Source of the DNA: Mycobacterium haemophilum DSM 44634
GTDB taxonomy: Bacteria; Actinomycetota; Actinomycetes; Mycobacteriales; Mycobacteriaceae
Assembly: GCF_000340435.2 (NCBI RefSeq)
Contig: NZ_CP011883.2
Span: 1,596,687 to 1,660,686, forward strand
Reading direction: 5' to 3'
Length of the DNA stretch: 64,000 bases
Positions 15,660 to 24,393 of this stretch are shown one piece after another. The notes under the pieces are model-generated. The model was not told the DNA's origin, made no database searches, and saw nothing but the letters and a program-made list of their open reading frames with translations. Every line of letters starts with the position of its first letter. Positions within the stretch are counted from its first letter, which is position 1. Position numbers and translations under genes: made by a program.

Positions 15660-16330
15660 GTTCACATTAGTTGGCGGCGGTGATGTCGATGCTGGGTGTG
15701 CAGTCGAGGAATTTGGTGGGTTCGGGTAGGTCGAGCGCGGCCAGGATAGTCTTCTGGCTGTGTGGGTTTCGGCGGCACGGATGAGAAGTAGTGCTAGCCA
15801 ACATAGTTGAATGTGGGCGCGATGCGGTCTTCGCGGTGGTGGCAGACCGGGTGCAGCCCGAGACTGGTTTTGGCGTCGCGTCAGCCGCACTCGACGGCGA
15901 GCAGCTGCTGGTAAGCGGGCGGCCTCGGCGTTGGTGTGGCGTAGCTTCTCGGTATGGATGTGGTGCCCGCCGGCGCAGCCGAGATAGGCGCGGTTAGCGG
16001 CGGAGGCCAATGCCGCGATCGACGACCCCTACCAGCCGGTGCAGGTTCTAGGCTCCTAAGTTGTCTTTGACCGTGCGGACGATCCGCTGATCGCTCCGGC
16101 TGCCCGGGAAAAGTCCAGCAGCACACTAGGATTCCGTCACGGGTTGCGGCTCGAGCTCGGCCAGTTCGTCGGGTGTGTCGACCTCCCAGTAGGTGCAAGT
16201 GGCGTCGACGAAGACGATGTCTATGTCTATGTCGGCTGCGGGACGCTTGGATGGTCGGATAGTCGGCGAGATTTCCAATGCCTATGCACGGTGCCATGGT
16301 TGGGCCGCCGAGGCCGAGCGCTCGGCAGCC
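15660..16330 (-). mobile_element. Decayed IS1634-type transposase remnant
   Basis: Read on the minus strand, fragments in changing frames match the IS1634/IS1549 transposase order. First comes DIVFVDATCTYWEVDTPDE (about 16150-16220), then TRDGILVCCW (about 16100-16140), RIVRTVKDNLG and HRLVGVVDRGI (about 16010-16080), then HRAHIQLCWLALLLIRAAET near 15780-15850, and a tail LDLPEPTKFLDCTPSIDI ending near 15670. Frameshifts, stops and deletions remove much of the catalytic core. No terminal inverted repeats were identified. The presence of an IS here fits insertion of the PE/PPE pair and loss of the genes normally found after fadE20. Confidence 0.75.
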
Positions 16331-16787
16331 GAGGACGTCGATCCCGAGCCAGATCGTCGAAGCATCATGGCTCACGTTAACGTCAGCACATGTTTCTCAC
16401 GTACATGCAAAGTTGCGTGGAAGACGGGGTCAAGCAACAAGCCGGCGGTCATAACGTTGGTGAGCGCTTAGGTAACTCTGGAAACGCCCACCTTAACGAC
16501 GCTTCCGTGCGCGGCATCCGCCGGGCGGCAAGGTCTCGCTCGGTAACCCCAATGTGGCGCGTGCTGTGCGGTCGGTCGCGACACCGGCATGGCACGGCAT
16601 CATTTCGACATCGACTCGGTATCCGTTCTCGTATTATTTTTGATTTAACTTCGCAATTGTCGTTCGCTGGAGCAAAGCTATCCGGGCCCGGCGATAATAC
16701 GGGCCGTACTGGGGGAACCCGCTCGTCGGGCGGGCACGGTACGGGCATGACCACAGAATCGGGCATGTCCGTTGGCTGGGTGACTTG
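16331..16787. other. Spacer before LGFP gene
   Basis: No supported gene. A 133-codon plus-strand frame at 16390-16791 has shadow-like composition (SRSVTPMWRVLCGRSRHRH). The second half, around 16600-16700, becomes AT-rich (TATTTTTGATTTAACTTCGC) and is a plausible promoter region for the LGFP-repeat gene. Confidence 0.45.
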
Positions 16788-18878
16788 GTGAATGGGCAGA
16801 GAGGTCTAGTGGGCAAGAGGGTAAAGAGGGCGCTGGCCAGCTTGGCGGCCACAGCGGCGGCCACCGTGTTGCTGGCGCCTGTGGTGACTGCGTCTCCCAC
16901 CGGTGACGCTGACGACGCTATTACCGCCGCGTGGGACAAGGCCGGTGGTGACAATTCGGTGCTTGGTGCCAAGAAGGGCGAGGTGTACGCCGTCGGCGGC
17001 GGTTTCGCCCAGGACTTTGCGTCCGGCAAGATGTTCTTCACCACGGCCACCGGCGCCAAGTTGATGTACGGGCCAATCCTGGACAAATACGAGTCACTAG
17101 GTGGTCCGGTCAACAGCGATCTGGGATTCCCGACCATCGACGAAGTGCCCGGTCTAGCTGGACCCGACAGCCGAGTGAGTACGTTCTCCGCCAGCGACAA
17201 GCCGGTGATTTTCTGGACAGCTGACCACGGCGCATATGTCGTGCGCGGTGCGGTCAACGCGGCCTGGGACAAACTCGGTAGCTCAGGCGGCGTCCTCGGT
17301 GTCCCGGTCGCAGATGAAAGCTTCGACGGTGAGGTTATCTCGCAGAAGTTCAGTGGCGGCGCAGTCTCGTGGAATAAGAAAACCAACGAGTTCGCCACCG
17401 AGCCGGCGGCACTGGCCGAGCAGCTAAAAGGCCTGCTGGTGGCGACCGATCCCACCACGGCCATCAGCATGGCCTGGCGCGCGGCTGGCGGCGCTTCGGG
17501 TCCGCTAGGCGCCAAGCAGGGCGGGCAGCATCCCATCGGCGGTGACGGACTTGTCCAGGACTTCGCTGGCGGCAAGGTGTTTTTCAGCCAAGCCACCGGT
17601 GCTAATGCGGTTGAGAGCGACATTCTGGCTAAGTACGAGTCGCTGGGCGGGCCGGTCGGCAGCGACTTGGGTTTCCCCACCGCCAATGAAAGCGACGGCG
17701 GTATCGCTCCCGCCAGCCGGATCGCCGTGTTCTCCGCAGCCGATAAGCCGGTGATCTTCTGGACACCCGACCACGGCGCGTTTGTCGTGCGCGGAGCGAT
17801 GAAGGCGGCGTGGGACAAACTCAAAGGCCCCACTGGCAAACTCGGCGCGCCGGTCGCAGACCAAGCAGTGGACGGTGACGTGATCTCGCAGAAGTTCACC
17901 GGCGGCAAGATCTCGTGGAACCGCGCCAATAACACCTTCACCACCGATCCGGCGAACCTGGCGCCGCTGTTGTCTGGTCTGCAGGTGTCCGGGCAGAACC
18001 AGCCCAGTGCGTCGGCGATGCCACCCCACGCCAAGAAAGCCACCTGGCATTGGTGGTGGCTGGTGGCTGCGGTCGCAGTGCTGCTAGTGATCGTGATGTT
18101 CGTCGTGCTGGCGCTCGGGTGGCGTCGGCGTCGCACCGCCCACGACATCGCTGCTTACGAGCATGACCACGATGTGGACGTTGGCTGGGATGCCCGAGAC
18201 GCCGCAGTTGACGGGCGGTGGACCTACAACGCCGAGTCCGGTACCGCGCATCCGGCGCGTGATGTCGAACCCGGGCCGACGGTCAGCTGGTTGCGCGGAG
18301 CACCGGACGCTACCGGCCTGGCCTGGGATGTTGCGCCTGGGGATGTTGCGCCTGGCGGGGTGTTCGGTGGTGAATTGCCGTCCGGCTCCGAAGAGGCCTT
18401 AGGACTCGACCAGGACGATCCCGACGCGGTGGATACCGATTCGATACCGGTCGTGTCTGATGCCGACTTTCCGCATGCCGCCCTGGCGGATGCCGTGGCG
18501 TCGGATGCCGCGCACTGGGATGCTGAGGCCGCGGAGGTCGTCGCCACTGACACGAGCGTGTCGGAAGCCGGTGCTTCCGACACCGAGGTGAGCACTGGGC
18601 GACACGCGGCCGTCGATATGGCCGATGCGCTGGACGCGTCCTCCCCGGGGGCCACTGCTCCGCGGATGCCGTTGCGGCCAGGCCCGACTCTGCGGCCGAC
18701 AATCCACCTGCCGCTGGATGACCCCTATCAGGTGCCCGACGGTTATCCCATTAAGGCCAGTCCGCGCTTCGGCCTGTACTACACCCCGGAGAGCGCGCTC
18801 TACCACGACACGCTCGCCGAAATCTGGCTAGCCAACGAAGAAATCGCACAGGCCAACGGCTTTATCAAGGCCGACTAA
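16788..18878 (+). CDS. LGFP-repeat envelope protein with transmembrane anchor (Rv2721c-like)
   Basis: A 696-residue exported protein. A signal sequence (VKRALASLAATAAATVLLAP) is followed by about ten LGFP-type repeats in two homologous halves, with LGAKKGEVYAVGGGFAQDF and LGAKQGGQHPIGGDGLVQDF opening each, and repeated YESLGGPVxSDLGFPT and KPVIFWTxDHGAxVVRGA. A single transmembrane helix (WWWLVAAVAVLLVIVMFVVL) follows, then a long acidic cytoplasmic region and a conserved end (YTPESALYHDTLAEIWLANE) resembling the sunset domain. LGFP repeats are known in actinobacterial cell-wall proteins. Start is GTG 16788 (VNGQRG). Confidence 0.9.
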   Translation: MNGQRGLVGKRVKRALASLAATAAATVLLAPVVTASPTGDADDAITAAWDKAGGDNSVLGAKKGEVYAVGGGFAQDFASGKMFFTTATGAKLMYGPILDKYESLGGPVNSDLGFPTIDEVPGLAGPDSRVSTFSASDKPVIFWTADHGAYVVRGAVNAAWDKLGSSGGVLGVPVADESFDGEVISQKFSGGAVSWNKKTNEFATEPAALAEQLKGLLVATDPTTAISMAWRAAGGASGPLGAKQGGQHPIGGDGLVQDFAGGKVFFSQATGANAVESDILAKYESLGGPVGSDLGFPTANESDGGIAPASRIAVFSAADKPVIFWTPDHGAFVVRGAMKAAWDKLKGPTGKLGAPVADQAVDGDVISQKFTGGKISWNRANNTFTTDPANLAPLLSGLQVSGQNQPSASAMPPHAKKATWHWWWLVAAVAVLLVIVMFVVLALGWRRRRTAHDIAAYEHDHDVDVGWDARDAAVDGRWTYNAESGTAHPARDVEPGPTVSWLRGAPDATGLAWDVAPGDVAPGGVFGGELPSGSEEALGLDQDDPDAVDTDSIPVVSDADFPHAALADAVASDAAHWDAEAAEVVATDTSVSEAGASDTEVSTGRHAAVDMADALDASSPGATAPRMPLRPGPTLRPTIHLPLDDPYQVPDGYPIKASPRFGLYYTPESALYHDTLAEIWLANEEIAQANGFIKAD

Positions 18879-18916
18879 CGACGGCCCGGTCGGCTACGCA
18901 CGGGACTCCGCGGCGG

Positions 18917-19624
18917 CTATATCTTGCGGATTACTGTGACGACCTTGCCAAGCACCGTCGCGTCGTTGCCGGGAATGGGATCGAACGCCGGATTGTGCGG
19001 CATCAGCCACACCTGACCGCCCGCGCGTTTGAACGTCTTCACGGTGGCCTCACCGTCAATCATGGCTGCGACGATATCGCCGTTGTCGGCGACGTTCTGT
19101 TGCCGCACGACCACCCAGTCGCCGTCGCAGATCGCGGCCTCGACCATCGAGTCGCCGACCACCTTGAGGAGAAACAGCGTGCCCTCGCCGACCAGCTCAC
19201 GGGGCAGCGGAAAGACGTCTTCGACAGCTTCCTCGGCGAGGATCGGGCCACCGGCCGCGATGCGCCCGAGGACCGGGACGAAGGTGGGCTCCGGCAAGAC
19301 GTCCGAGCCGGCGACCTCGGTGAGGACAGCGGGTCCGGTTGCCGGGGTCTCCTCGGCACCGCGGACATCGACAGCTCGCGGGCGATTCGGGTCACGGCGC
19401 AGGTAGCCCTTGCGTTCAAGGGTGCGCAGCTGGTGAGCCACCGAGGAGGTCGACGTCAGACCGACGGCATCGCCGATTTCTCGGATGCTGGGCGGGTATC
19501 CGCGGCTGGTGACCGAGGCCCGGATGACGTTCAGGATGGTGCGTTGCCGCTCGGTGAGCCCTGAATCCACGGAATGCAAGCGGCCGTCGGCGGTGATGCC
19601 TGATGTGTCGTTGCTGTCGCTCAT
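18917..19624 (-). CDS. lexA: SOS repressor LexA
   Basis: LexA represses DNA-damage genes and cleaves itself when RecA filaments form. The 235-residue protein has the N-terminal winged helix (SIREIGDAVGLTSTSSVAHQ), the cleavage site Ala124-Gly125 in GRIAAGGPI, and the Ser159/Lys196 dyad in GDSMVEAAI and ATVKTFKR. ATG 19624 gives the length closest to the family; the frame upstream to 19792 is open but unrelated. An SOS box at 19657-19672 lies just upstream, so autoregulation is expected. Confidence 0.97.
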   Translation of the reverse strand: MSDSNDTSGITADGRLHSVDSGLTERQRTILNVIRASVTSRGYPPSIREIGDAVGLTSTSSVAHQLRTLERKGYLRRDPNRPRAVDVRGAEETPATGPAVLTEVAGSDVLPEPTFVPVLGRIAAGGPILAEEAVEDVFPLPRELVGEGTLFLLKVVGDSMVEAAICDGDWVVVRQQNVADNGDIVAAMIDGEATVKTFKRAGGQVWLMPHNPAFDPIPGNDATVLGKVVTVIRKI

Positions 19625-19656
19625 GGCACTGAATGTAGTCCGATGCCGCCCAAGAA

Positions 19657-19672
19657 TCAAACATGTGTTCGA
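19657..19672. promoter_or_regulatory. SOS box of lexA
   Basis: TCAAACATGTGTTCGA matches the mycobacterial LexA consensus TCGAAC-N4-GTTCGA at 11 of 12 defined positions. It lies 32 bases upstream of the lexA start, where it would overlap the promoter and give autorepression. Confidence 0.88.
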
Positions 19673-19763
19673 CAGTGTGTCGCGGGACCGGGCCCCTGTC
19701 ACGGTCTTGGGCGGGCGCACTTGTCGGTGGTCTGAATTAGCGTCGGGCACGTTCCGACACGCT

Positions 19764-19822
19764 TCGATCAAATGTTCGGCTATCGAACGCATGAGCGACT
19801 AGTGTGTCGAACACACGAGCGA
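19764..19822. promoter_or_regulatory. Candidate LexA sites before chiZ
   Basis: Three sites resemble the LexA consensus: TCGATCAAATGTTCGG at 19764-19779 (10 of 12 defined positions), and the weaker TCGAACGCATGAGCGA (19783-19798) and TCGAACACACGAGCGA (19807-19822), each with one perfect half and one degraded half. In M. tuberculosis the gene here is DNA-damage inducible. Only the first site is a good match; the others may be shared half-sites. Confidence 0.6.
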
Positions 19823-19847
19823 GAAATAGTCGACCGGAGGAACGCAT

Positions 19848-20342
19848 ATGACAGTCATCTACGCAGTCCCGCCGCGTACCGGGAATGTACGGCGCCCGAT
19901 GAACCGACCGATCCCTGGACCTCGCTGCGGCCGCGATGAGCTGACCGGGTCTCGAAGGCCGGCCCCGTCGAGGCCAGCGGGAGCGCCGATGCGCTACTCC
20001 GGCAGCGGAGTCGTGATGTCGGTTGCCACCCATCGTGGGTGTCCCGTTTCACTCGCGAAGACGATCGGGCTGGCCCTGCTCGCCGGCGTGATCACCCTCT
20101 GGCTGGGCCTAATGGCCCACTTCAGCCAGGTGATCAACGGCGACGCCGCCGGCTTTGCCGCCCATGTGCCCGACAGGCTAGCCGTGGTGCGGGTTGAAGC
20201 CGGCGAGTCGCTTCAGGACGTGGCTGCCCGGGTAGCTCCCGACGCGCCGGTTCGCCAGGTTAGCGAGCGCATCCGTGAACTCAACGCACTGAATTCGCCG
20301 GCGCTCGTCGCGGGCCAGACTCTGATCGCGCCGGTCGGCTGA
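19848..20342 (+). CDS. chiZ: LysM membrane protein ChiZ (SOS-induced division inhibitor)
   Basis: In M. tuberculosis this protein (Rv2719c) is DNA-damage induced, binds peptidoglycan and stalls division. The 164-residue product has a Pro/Arg-rich disordered cytoplasmic N-terminus, a single transmembrane helix at about 73-90 (IGLALLAGVITLWLGLMA), and a LysM domain at about 111-161 (LAVVRVEAGESLQDVAARVA ... GQTLIAPVG). ATG 19848 is preceded by CGGAGG. It is divergent from lexA, with candidate LexA boxes between them, and is followed by nrdR. Confidence 0.92.
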   Translation: MTVIYAVPPRTGNVRRPMNRPIPGPRCGRDELTGSRRPAPSRPAGAPMRYSGSGVVMSVATHRGCPVSLAKTIGLALLAGVITLWLGLMAHFSQVINGDAAGFAAHVPDRLAVVRVEAGESLQDVAARVAPDAPVRQVSERIRELNALNSPALVAGQTLIAPVG

Positions 20343-20505
20343 CGGCGTGGCGGCGTATTGCGGAAACCGCACTAAGGCAAAGTTATCTGGTGCTCGCGGC
20401 GGTGAACGCGCATGTGTGGCGGCAGCGTTCGCCGCGCGGGGCAGTGCGCAGGTACTCTCGGAGTCGTCTGCGATACCTCAACGTCAGCCCGGCGAAGGAG
20501 CGGTC

Positions 20506-20970
20506 ATGCATTGCCCGTTCTGCCGGCATCCCGATTCCAGGGTGATTGACTCGCGAGAAACTGATGAAGGCCAAGCGATTCGACGCCGTCGGTCGTGCCC
20601 CGAGTGTGGGCGGCGGTTCACCACCGTAGAAACCGCGGTGGTGGCCGTCGTCAAGCGCAGCGGTGTCACGGAGCCCTTCAGCCGGGAGAAGGTCATTCGC
20701 GGCGTCCGCCGGGCTTGCCAAGGTCGCCAGGTCGATGACGACGCGCTGAATCTCTTGGCCCAGCAGGTGGAAGACACCGTGCGTGCTGCGGGGTTGCCAG
20801 AGGTCCCGAGTCACGAGGTTGGCCTGGCGATCCTTGGGCCGTTGCGTGAACTCGACGAAGTGGCTTACCTGCGTTTCGCGTCGGTATACCGGTCGTTTTC
20901 GTCGGCCGACGACTTCGAGCGCGAGATTGAGGCGCTTCGCGCGCACCGCAAGGTGTCCACTCCCAGCTGA
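20506..20970 (+). CDS. nrdR: Ribonucleotide reductase repressor NrdR
   Basis: NrdR senses dATP/ATP and represses ribonucleotide reductase genes. The 154-residue protein has the zinc ribbon (Cys3, Cys6 in MHCPFC and Cys31, Cys34 in CPECG) and the ATP-cone domain (VVKRSGVTEPFSREKVIRGV, LRELDEVAYLRFASVYRSF). Length equals the M. tuberculosis protein. ATG 20506 has GGCGAAGGAG upstream. It lies 163 bases after chiZ on the same strand. Confidence 0.96.
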   Translation: MHCPFCRHPDSRVIDSRETDEGQAIRRRRSCPECGRRFTTVETAVVAVVKRSGVTEPFSREKVIRGVRRACQGRQVDDDALNLLAQQVEDTVRAAGLPEVPSHEVGLAILGPLRELDEVAYLRFASVYRSFSSADDFEREIEALRAHRKVSTPS

Positions 20971-21205
20971 GGGATTTGGCTCACCTTGACCGCAAGCCGT
21001 CGGCGGTGTGAACGGTTTCAATTTGCCCCCGCTGGTTGGGTGCAACGGCTCGTCGCCAGGCTTCTGGTAGACGAGCCGGGCAACCATCAGCGGATCGGAG
21101 TGAGGTCGTGAGAGTTCTGCAGTGCCCGCACCGCGGCGCGCACGGCTGGGCGCGCCGAAATTTCGGAGCGCCACGCAACGTGGACGCGGCGGGCCAGCCG
21201 CGGAT
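20971..21205. other. Spacer after nrdR
   Basis: No supported gene. This is the left part of a 1.1-kb stretch that holds gene fragments rather than intact genes before the nitrobindin gene. Confidence 0.4.
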
Positions 21206-21838
21206 TCATCCGTAGTGCCGCCAAATTTGATGGCAGATCGGGGCGTGTCCCATCCGGGGGAGCACGGCCACGCCGAGCCCATGGTGCACGAGCGCTAATT
21301 GGGTGGCATGCTCTCCGGCGGTGTGGGCGATACGGGGCTCGAATCCGCAGGAGCGCAACGTGTTTACTAGCCAGTTGTGGCACATCGACCCGGCCGGCCA
21401 GGCGATCCAGGTCTCGCGGCCGAGCTCGCTTAGCTCCACCTCGGCCGAGTTTGCGGCAGGGTGACTACATGGCTCGATCACGTCGAGCAGGTCGAGACCA
21501 AGTGTGGTGTATTCGACTCCTGCCGGTAACGAAATGGGATTGTTGTCCCAGTCGTTGAGGACCAGGACGTCAAGGTCGCCTCGTAGTAATTGGGTGAGCC
21601 CGGGGTCGGGTTCGACTTCGCACATTGCCGCGGTTAGATATGCATGCTGGCCAAGCATCACGATGGCGCGAGCGGCGATACCGCGAGCCGCGGTTGCGAA
21701 GGCGCCAATATTGATCTGCCCCCCGGACTTCTTGGGCCGTGGCTTCCAGCTCGGCCTGGGCATGGTCCAGGCATGACAGCACGTCGCGTGCGTACGTAGC
21801 GAGCAGCGTCCCCGCCTCCGTCAGCCGAACAGGCTCGC
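21206..21838 (-). pseudogene. LysR-family regulator remnant
   Basis: The minus strand reads EPVRLTEAGTLLATYARDVL (from about 21838), the linker helix of a LysR regulator, then shifts frame near 21725 into INIGAFATAARGIA and an effector-binding domain (LRGDLDVLVLNDWDN, THTAGEHATQLALVHHGLGVAV, ending IWRHYG). The N-terminal winged helix, about 60 residues, is missing. A frameshift plus truncation mark it as a pseudogene. The longest intact frame is 21206-21763. Confidence 0.75.
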
Positions 21839-21940
21839 CTGCTTATCGACAACCTTCCTCAAGTGCAGGACGACCTCCAGGACGGGGCCGTCGTTGTCTT
21901 TGGCGAGAAGACCATCCGCATCCGCCGACTGCCCATCTGA
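21830..21940 (+). pseudogene. Unidentified C-terminal gene fragment
   Basis: The plus strand here reads LLIDNLPQVQDDLQDGAVVV followed by FGEKTIRIRRLPI and a TGA at 21938-21940. It looks like the conserved end of a small protein but has no start of its own, and it abuts the truncated LysR gene on the other strand. I cannot name the family. It is probably the surviving tail of a gene lost when the LysR gene was truncated. Confidence 0.35.
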
Positions 21941-22076
21941 GCCCTGCCCTTTCGTCGGGCCGCCGCCAACCCGCCGGCCACGTTCCTCAAGAACAGTGGG
22001 TAGATTCCCGACTTGTCACCAACCCGGCTTCAGTGGGTCGTGTCGGCCCGCATCGCTTCCCCACTAGGCTGACTTC

Positions 22077-22562
22077 ATGCCCGCCGACCTGCATCCCGAT
22101 CTTGAGGCACTGGCACCGCTGCTTGGTTCGTGGGCCGGTCGGGGCACCGGCAAGTACCCGACGATCCAGCCGTTCGAGTATCTCGAGGAAGTTGTGTTTT
22201 CCCATCTGGGTAAACCGTTCCTGACTTACGCGCAGAAGACCAGGGCGGTAGCCGACGGGAAGCCGTTGCACGCTGAGACGGGCTACTTTCGCGTGCCGCA
22301 ACCGGGTCGCATTGAGCTGGTTCTCGCCCACCCCAGCGGCATCGCGGAAATCGAAGTGGGCACATATTCGGTGACCGGCGATCTCATTGAAGTTGAGCTG
22401 GTCACGACAACGATCGGGTTGGCTCCGACCGCCAAACAGGTGACCGCGCTTGGCCGTTCCTTCCGCATCGATGGCGACGAGCTTTCGTATTCGGTGCAGA
22501 TGGGCGCAGTTGGGCAACCCCTGCAGGATCACCTCACCGCCGTGTTGCACCGAAAGCCCTGA
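22077..22562 (+). CDS. Nitrobindin / peroxynitrite isomerase (heme beta-barrel)
   Basis: This is the ortholog of M. tuberculosis Rv2717c, a ferric-heme beta-barrel that isomerises peroxynitrite to nitrate. The 161-residue protein carries the nitrobindin signature GSWAGRGTGKYP (residues 17-28), a ten-strand beta pattern, and His152 in LQDHLTAVLHRKP, corresponding to the proximal heme ligand His155 of the 164-residue M. tuberculosis protein. It would help in defence against host nitric oxide products. ATG 22077 is well supported by length. Confidence 0.92.
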   Translation: MPADLHPDLEALAPLLGSWAGRGTGKYPTIQPFEYLEEVVFSHLGKPFLTYAQKTRAVADGKPLHAETGYFRVPQPGRIELVLAHPSGIAEIEVGTYSVTGDLIEVELVTTTIGLAPTAKQVTALGRSFRIDGDELSYSVQMGAVGQPLQDHLTAVLHRKP

Positions 22563-22601
22563 ACTCTGGCTGGTCGGCTGGATCGCCGAGCCGGCCCGCG
22601 A

Positions 22602-23300
22602 TCAGTCCAGGTGTGTCACACCGTCTTTGACGACCCGGCCCGCTACCTGAACCCAGCCTTCGGGACTCCAGGTGGTCGCGATCATCGATCCCTTGCCCTG
22701 GGTGATGATCAGATCGCGGCTGAGGTAGTCGGTAATGCGCATCGCCGCCGAGCCCGTTGCTTCGTCTTCTGGCACGCCCAGGTGGGCGGCAAACATTCGC
22801 GCCCGTAGCGATCCGGTGGAGCGATCGGCCCAGGTCCACAGGTAATGCGCGATATCGTCGGGAAAATCGGCGGGGTCGGCGGAGCCAAGGGCACCGAGCG
22901 AGTCGAGGTTGTGGATGGCGAATTCAGGAGCCCATTCCGCGCGTGCGCTGATCCCGGTGAGGTCGCCGTGTGCACCGACACCGTAGCTCACCTGCACGAT
23001 GCCAGCCGGGACTTGCAGCGTATTGATCGGCATACCGTTCGCGCGCAGCCACCACGACGCTCCAACCGTCGGATGACCGGCGAACGGGAGTTCGGTTCGG
23101 GGGGTGTGGATGGACGCGTGCGCGGTAGTCGAGCCGGCGGTGGGAAGATCGATAAATATCGTTTCGCTGTAGCCCAATTGGGCCGCCAGGTGTTGCCGGT
23201 CCCCGGGTTCGACTTGGCTAGCGTCGACCACACCGAGTGGATTCCCGAAATTTCCGTCTGCATCGGTGAAAACCCGCAACACCGTCACGTCGATACCCAT
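22602..23300 (-). CDS. PhzF-family isomerase/epimerase (Rv2716-like)
   Basis: PhzF-like enzymes catalyse isomerisations in secondary and amino-acid metabolism; the substrate in mycobacteria is unknown. The 232-residue protein has VLRVFTDADGNFGNPLGVV, the catalytic Glu46 in GYSETIFI, PFAGHPTVGASWWL, and the mirrored C-terminal half ending TTWSPEGWVQVAGRVV. It is somewhat shorter than typical PhzF proteins (about 280 aa) but equals the M. tuberculosis counterpart (228 aa). It is convergent with the nitrobindin gene and follows the hydrolase gene on the minus strand. Confidence 0.9.
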   Translation of the reverse strand: MGIDVTVLRVFTDADGNFGNPLGVVDASQVEPGDRQHLAAQLGYSETIFIDLPTAGSTTAHASIHTPRTELPFAGHPTVGASWWLRANGMPINTLQVPAGIVQVSYGVGAHGDLTGISARAEWAPEFAIHNLDSLGALGSADPADFPDDIAHYLWTWADRSTGSLRARMFAAHLGVPEDEATGSAAMRITDYLSRDLIITQGKGSMIATTWSPEGWVQVAGRVVKDGVTHLD

Positions 23301-23345
23301 GGCCCGACTGTACGGCCCCGCACGACGAGCGTGCGGCTGGGTTGC

Positions 23346-24371
23346 TCAGGTGGCGCTGCGTTCGTCGGAAACGATGGCGTTGAGCACCGCGACGCGGGTG
23401 TCAGCCGAGCCGGTCACGGTTCGCTCGCCGCCGCCGGTGCGGAGCAATTCACGCAGAGCAGCCTGATCGTATTTGGCGGGCTCGGTGGTGTCGACGAAGC
23501 GCTGAATGACGTCGATGAAACGACATGGGTCGTCGTGAAACGGGAAATGACCAGCGTCCTCAAAGATCTCCAGCCGGGAACCAGGCATCGCAGCGTGTGC
23601 CATCCACGCGTGACGGACGGGCACCACCGCATCGTGCGCGCCCCAAATGATCTGCGCCGGGATGGCCTGGGTCAAATAACATCGATCGAGCATGGTGACG
23701 ATCTGGCCGCGCCAGTCCACCACTGCCCGCAAGGTGCGGCCGAACGCTGATGAGGCCGTCGGTTCCGGTAGATCATCCAAAATCCGCAGCACATTTGGTA
23801 GTTCGCGACCCAAGCCGGTCGTTCCGACCGCCATGCCCAACACCCGGCCGGCCAGCTGTACCGCCGGCAGCACCAGGGGTAACCGCAGCAATGCCAGAGC
23901 TTCGCTGCCCATCGGCAACGACGCCCACCGGAAGACGAAGTGGACATCTTTGGTGACGCCGCCGGTGGAGACCAGGATGAGCCGGTCGACCAGCTGCGGG
24001 AATTGGTAGGCGAACTGCATCGCCACCCCACCGCCGAGCGAATGACCCACCAGGGTTACTCGCTCGATGCCCAGCACGCTGAGCAGGTCACGCATCCCGT
24101 TGGCGTATGCCGCGACGGAGTAGTCAGCGCGTGGCTTATCGGACTGGCCGTGGCCCAGTAGGTCTGGGGCAATGACCGTGAACCGCTGGGCGAGCTTGGC
24201 GTGCACAGGAGTCCAGGTGGTGGAATTGTCGCCGATGCCGTGGATCAGCAGCAGCGCCGGACCGGAACCGGCGATGCGGTAAGCCCGCTTATAACCGTGG
24301 ATCGTGCGGAAACGCAACAACGGCGCAGTGACTTCTCGCACCGCGCGAAGATTGCGTTTCCGCTCGGTCAT
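23346..24371 (-). CDS. Alpha/beta hydrolase (Rv2715-like)
   Basis: A 341-residue alpha/beta hydrolase of unknown substrate. The fold markers are all present: HGIGDNSTTW (oxyanion hole), the nucleophile Ser111 in VGHSLGGG, Asp247 in WGAHDAVVPV and His275 in DAGHFPFHDDP. There is no signal peptide. It lies 22 bases downstream of the PAC2 gene and ahead of the PhzF-like gene, so these three genes probably form a minus-strand operon. Lipid-ester or epoxide hydrolysis are both possible. Confidence 0.9.
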   Translation of the reverse strand: MTERKRNLRAVREVTAPLLRFRTIHGYKRAYRIAGSGPALLLIHGIGDNSTTWTPVHAKLAQRFTVIAPDLLGHGQSDKPRADYSVAAYANGMRDLLSVLGIERVTLVGHSLGGGVAMQFAYQFPQLVDRLILVSTGGVTKDVHFVFRWASLPMGSEALALLRLPLVLPAVQLAGRVLGMAVGTTGLGRELPNVLRILDDLPEPTASSAFGRTLRAVVDWRGQIVTMLDRCYLTQAIPAQIIWGAHDAVVPVRHAWMAHAAMPGSRLEIFEDAGHFPFHDDPCRFIDVIQRFVDTTEPAKYDQAALRELLRTGGGERTVTGSADTRVAVLNAIVSDERSAT

Positions 24372-24393
24372 GTCGCCAATCTGGTCAGGGCGT

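Noticed and set aside
16390..16791. 133-codon plus-strand ORF before the LGFP gene
   Set aside because: Composition is shadow-like and it overlaps the start of the LGFP gene; no domain is visible.
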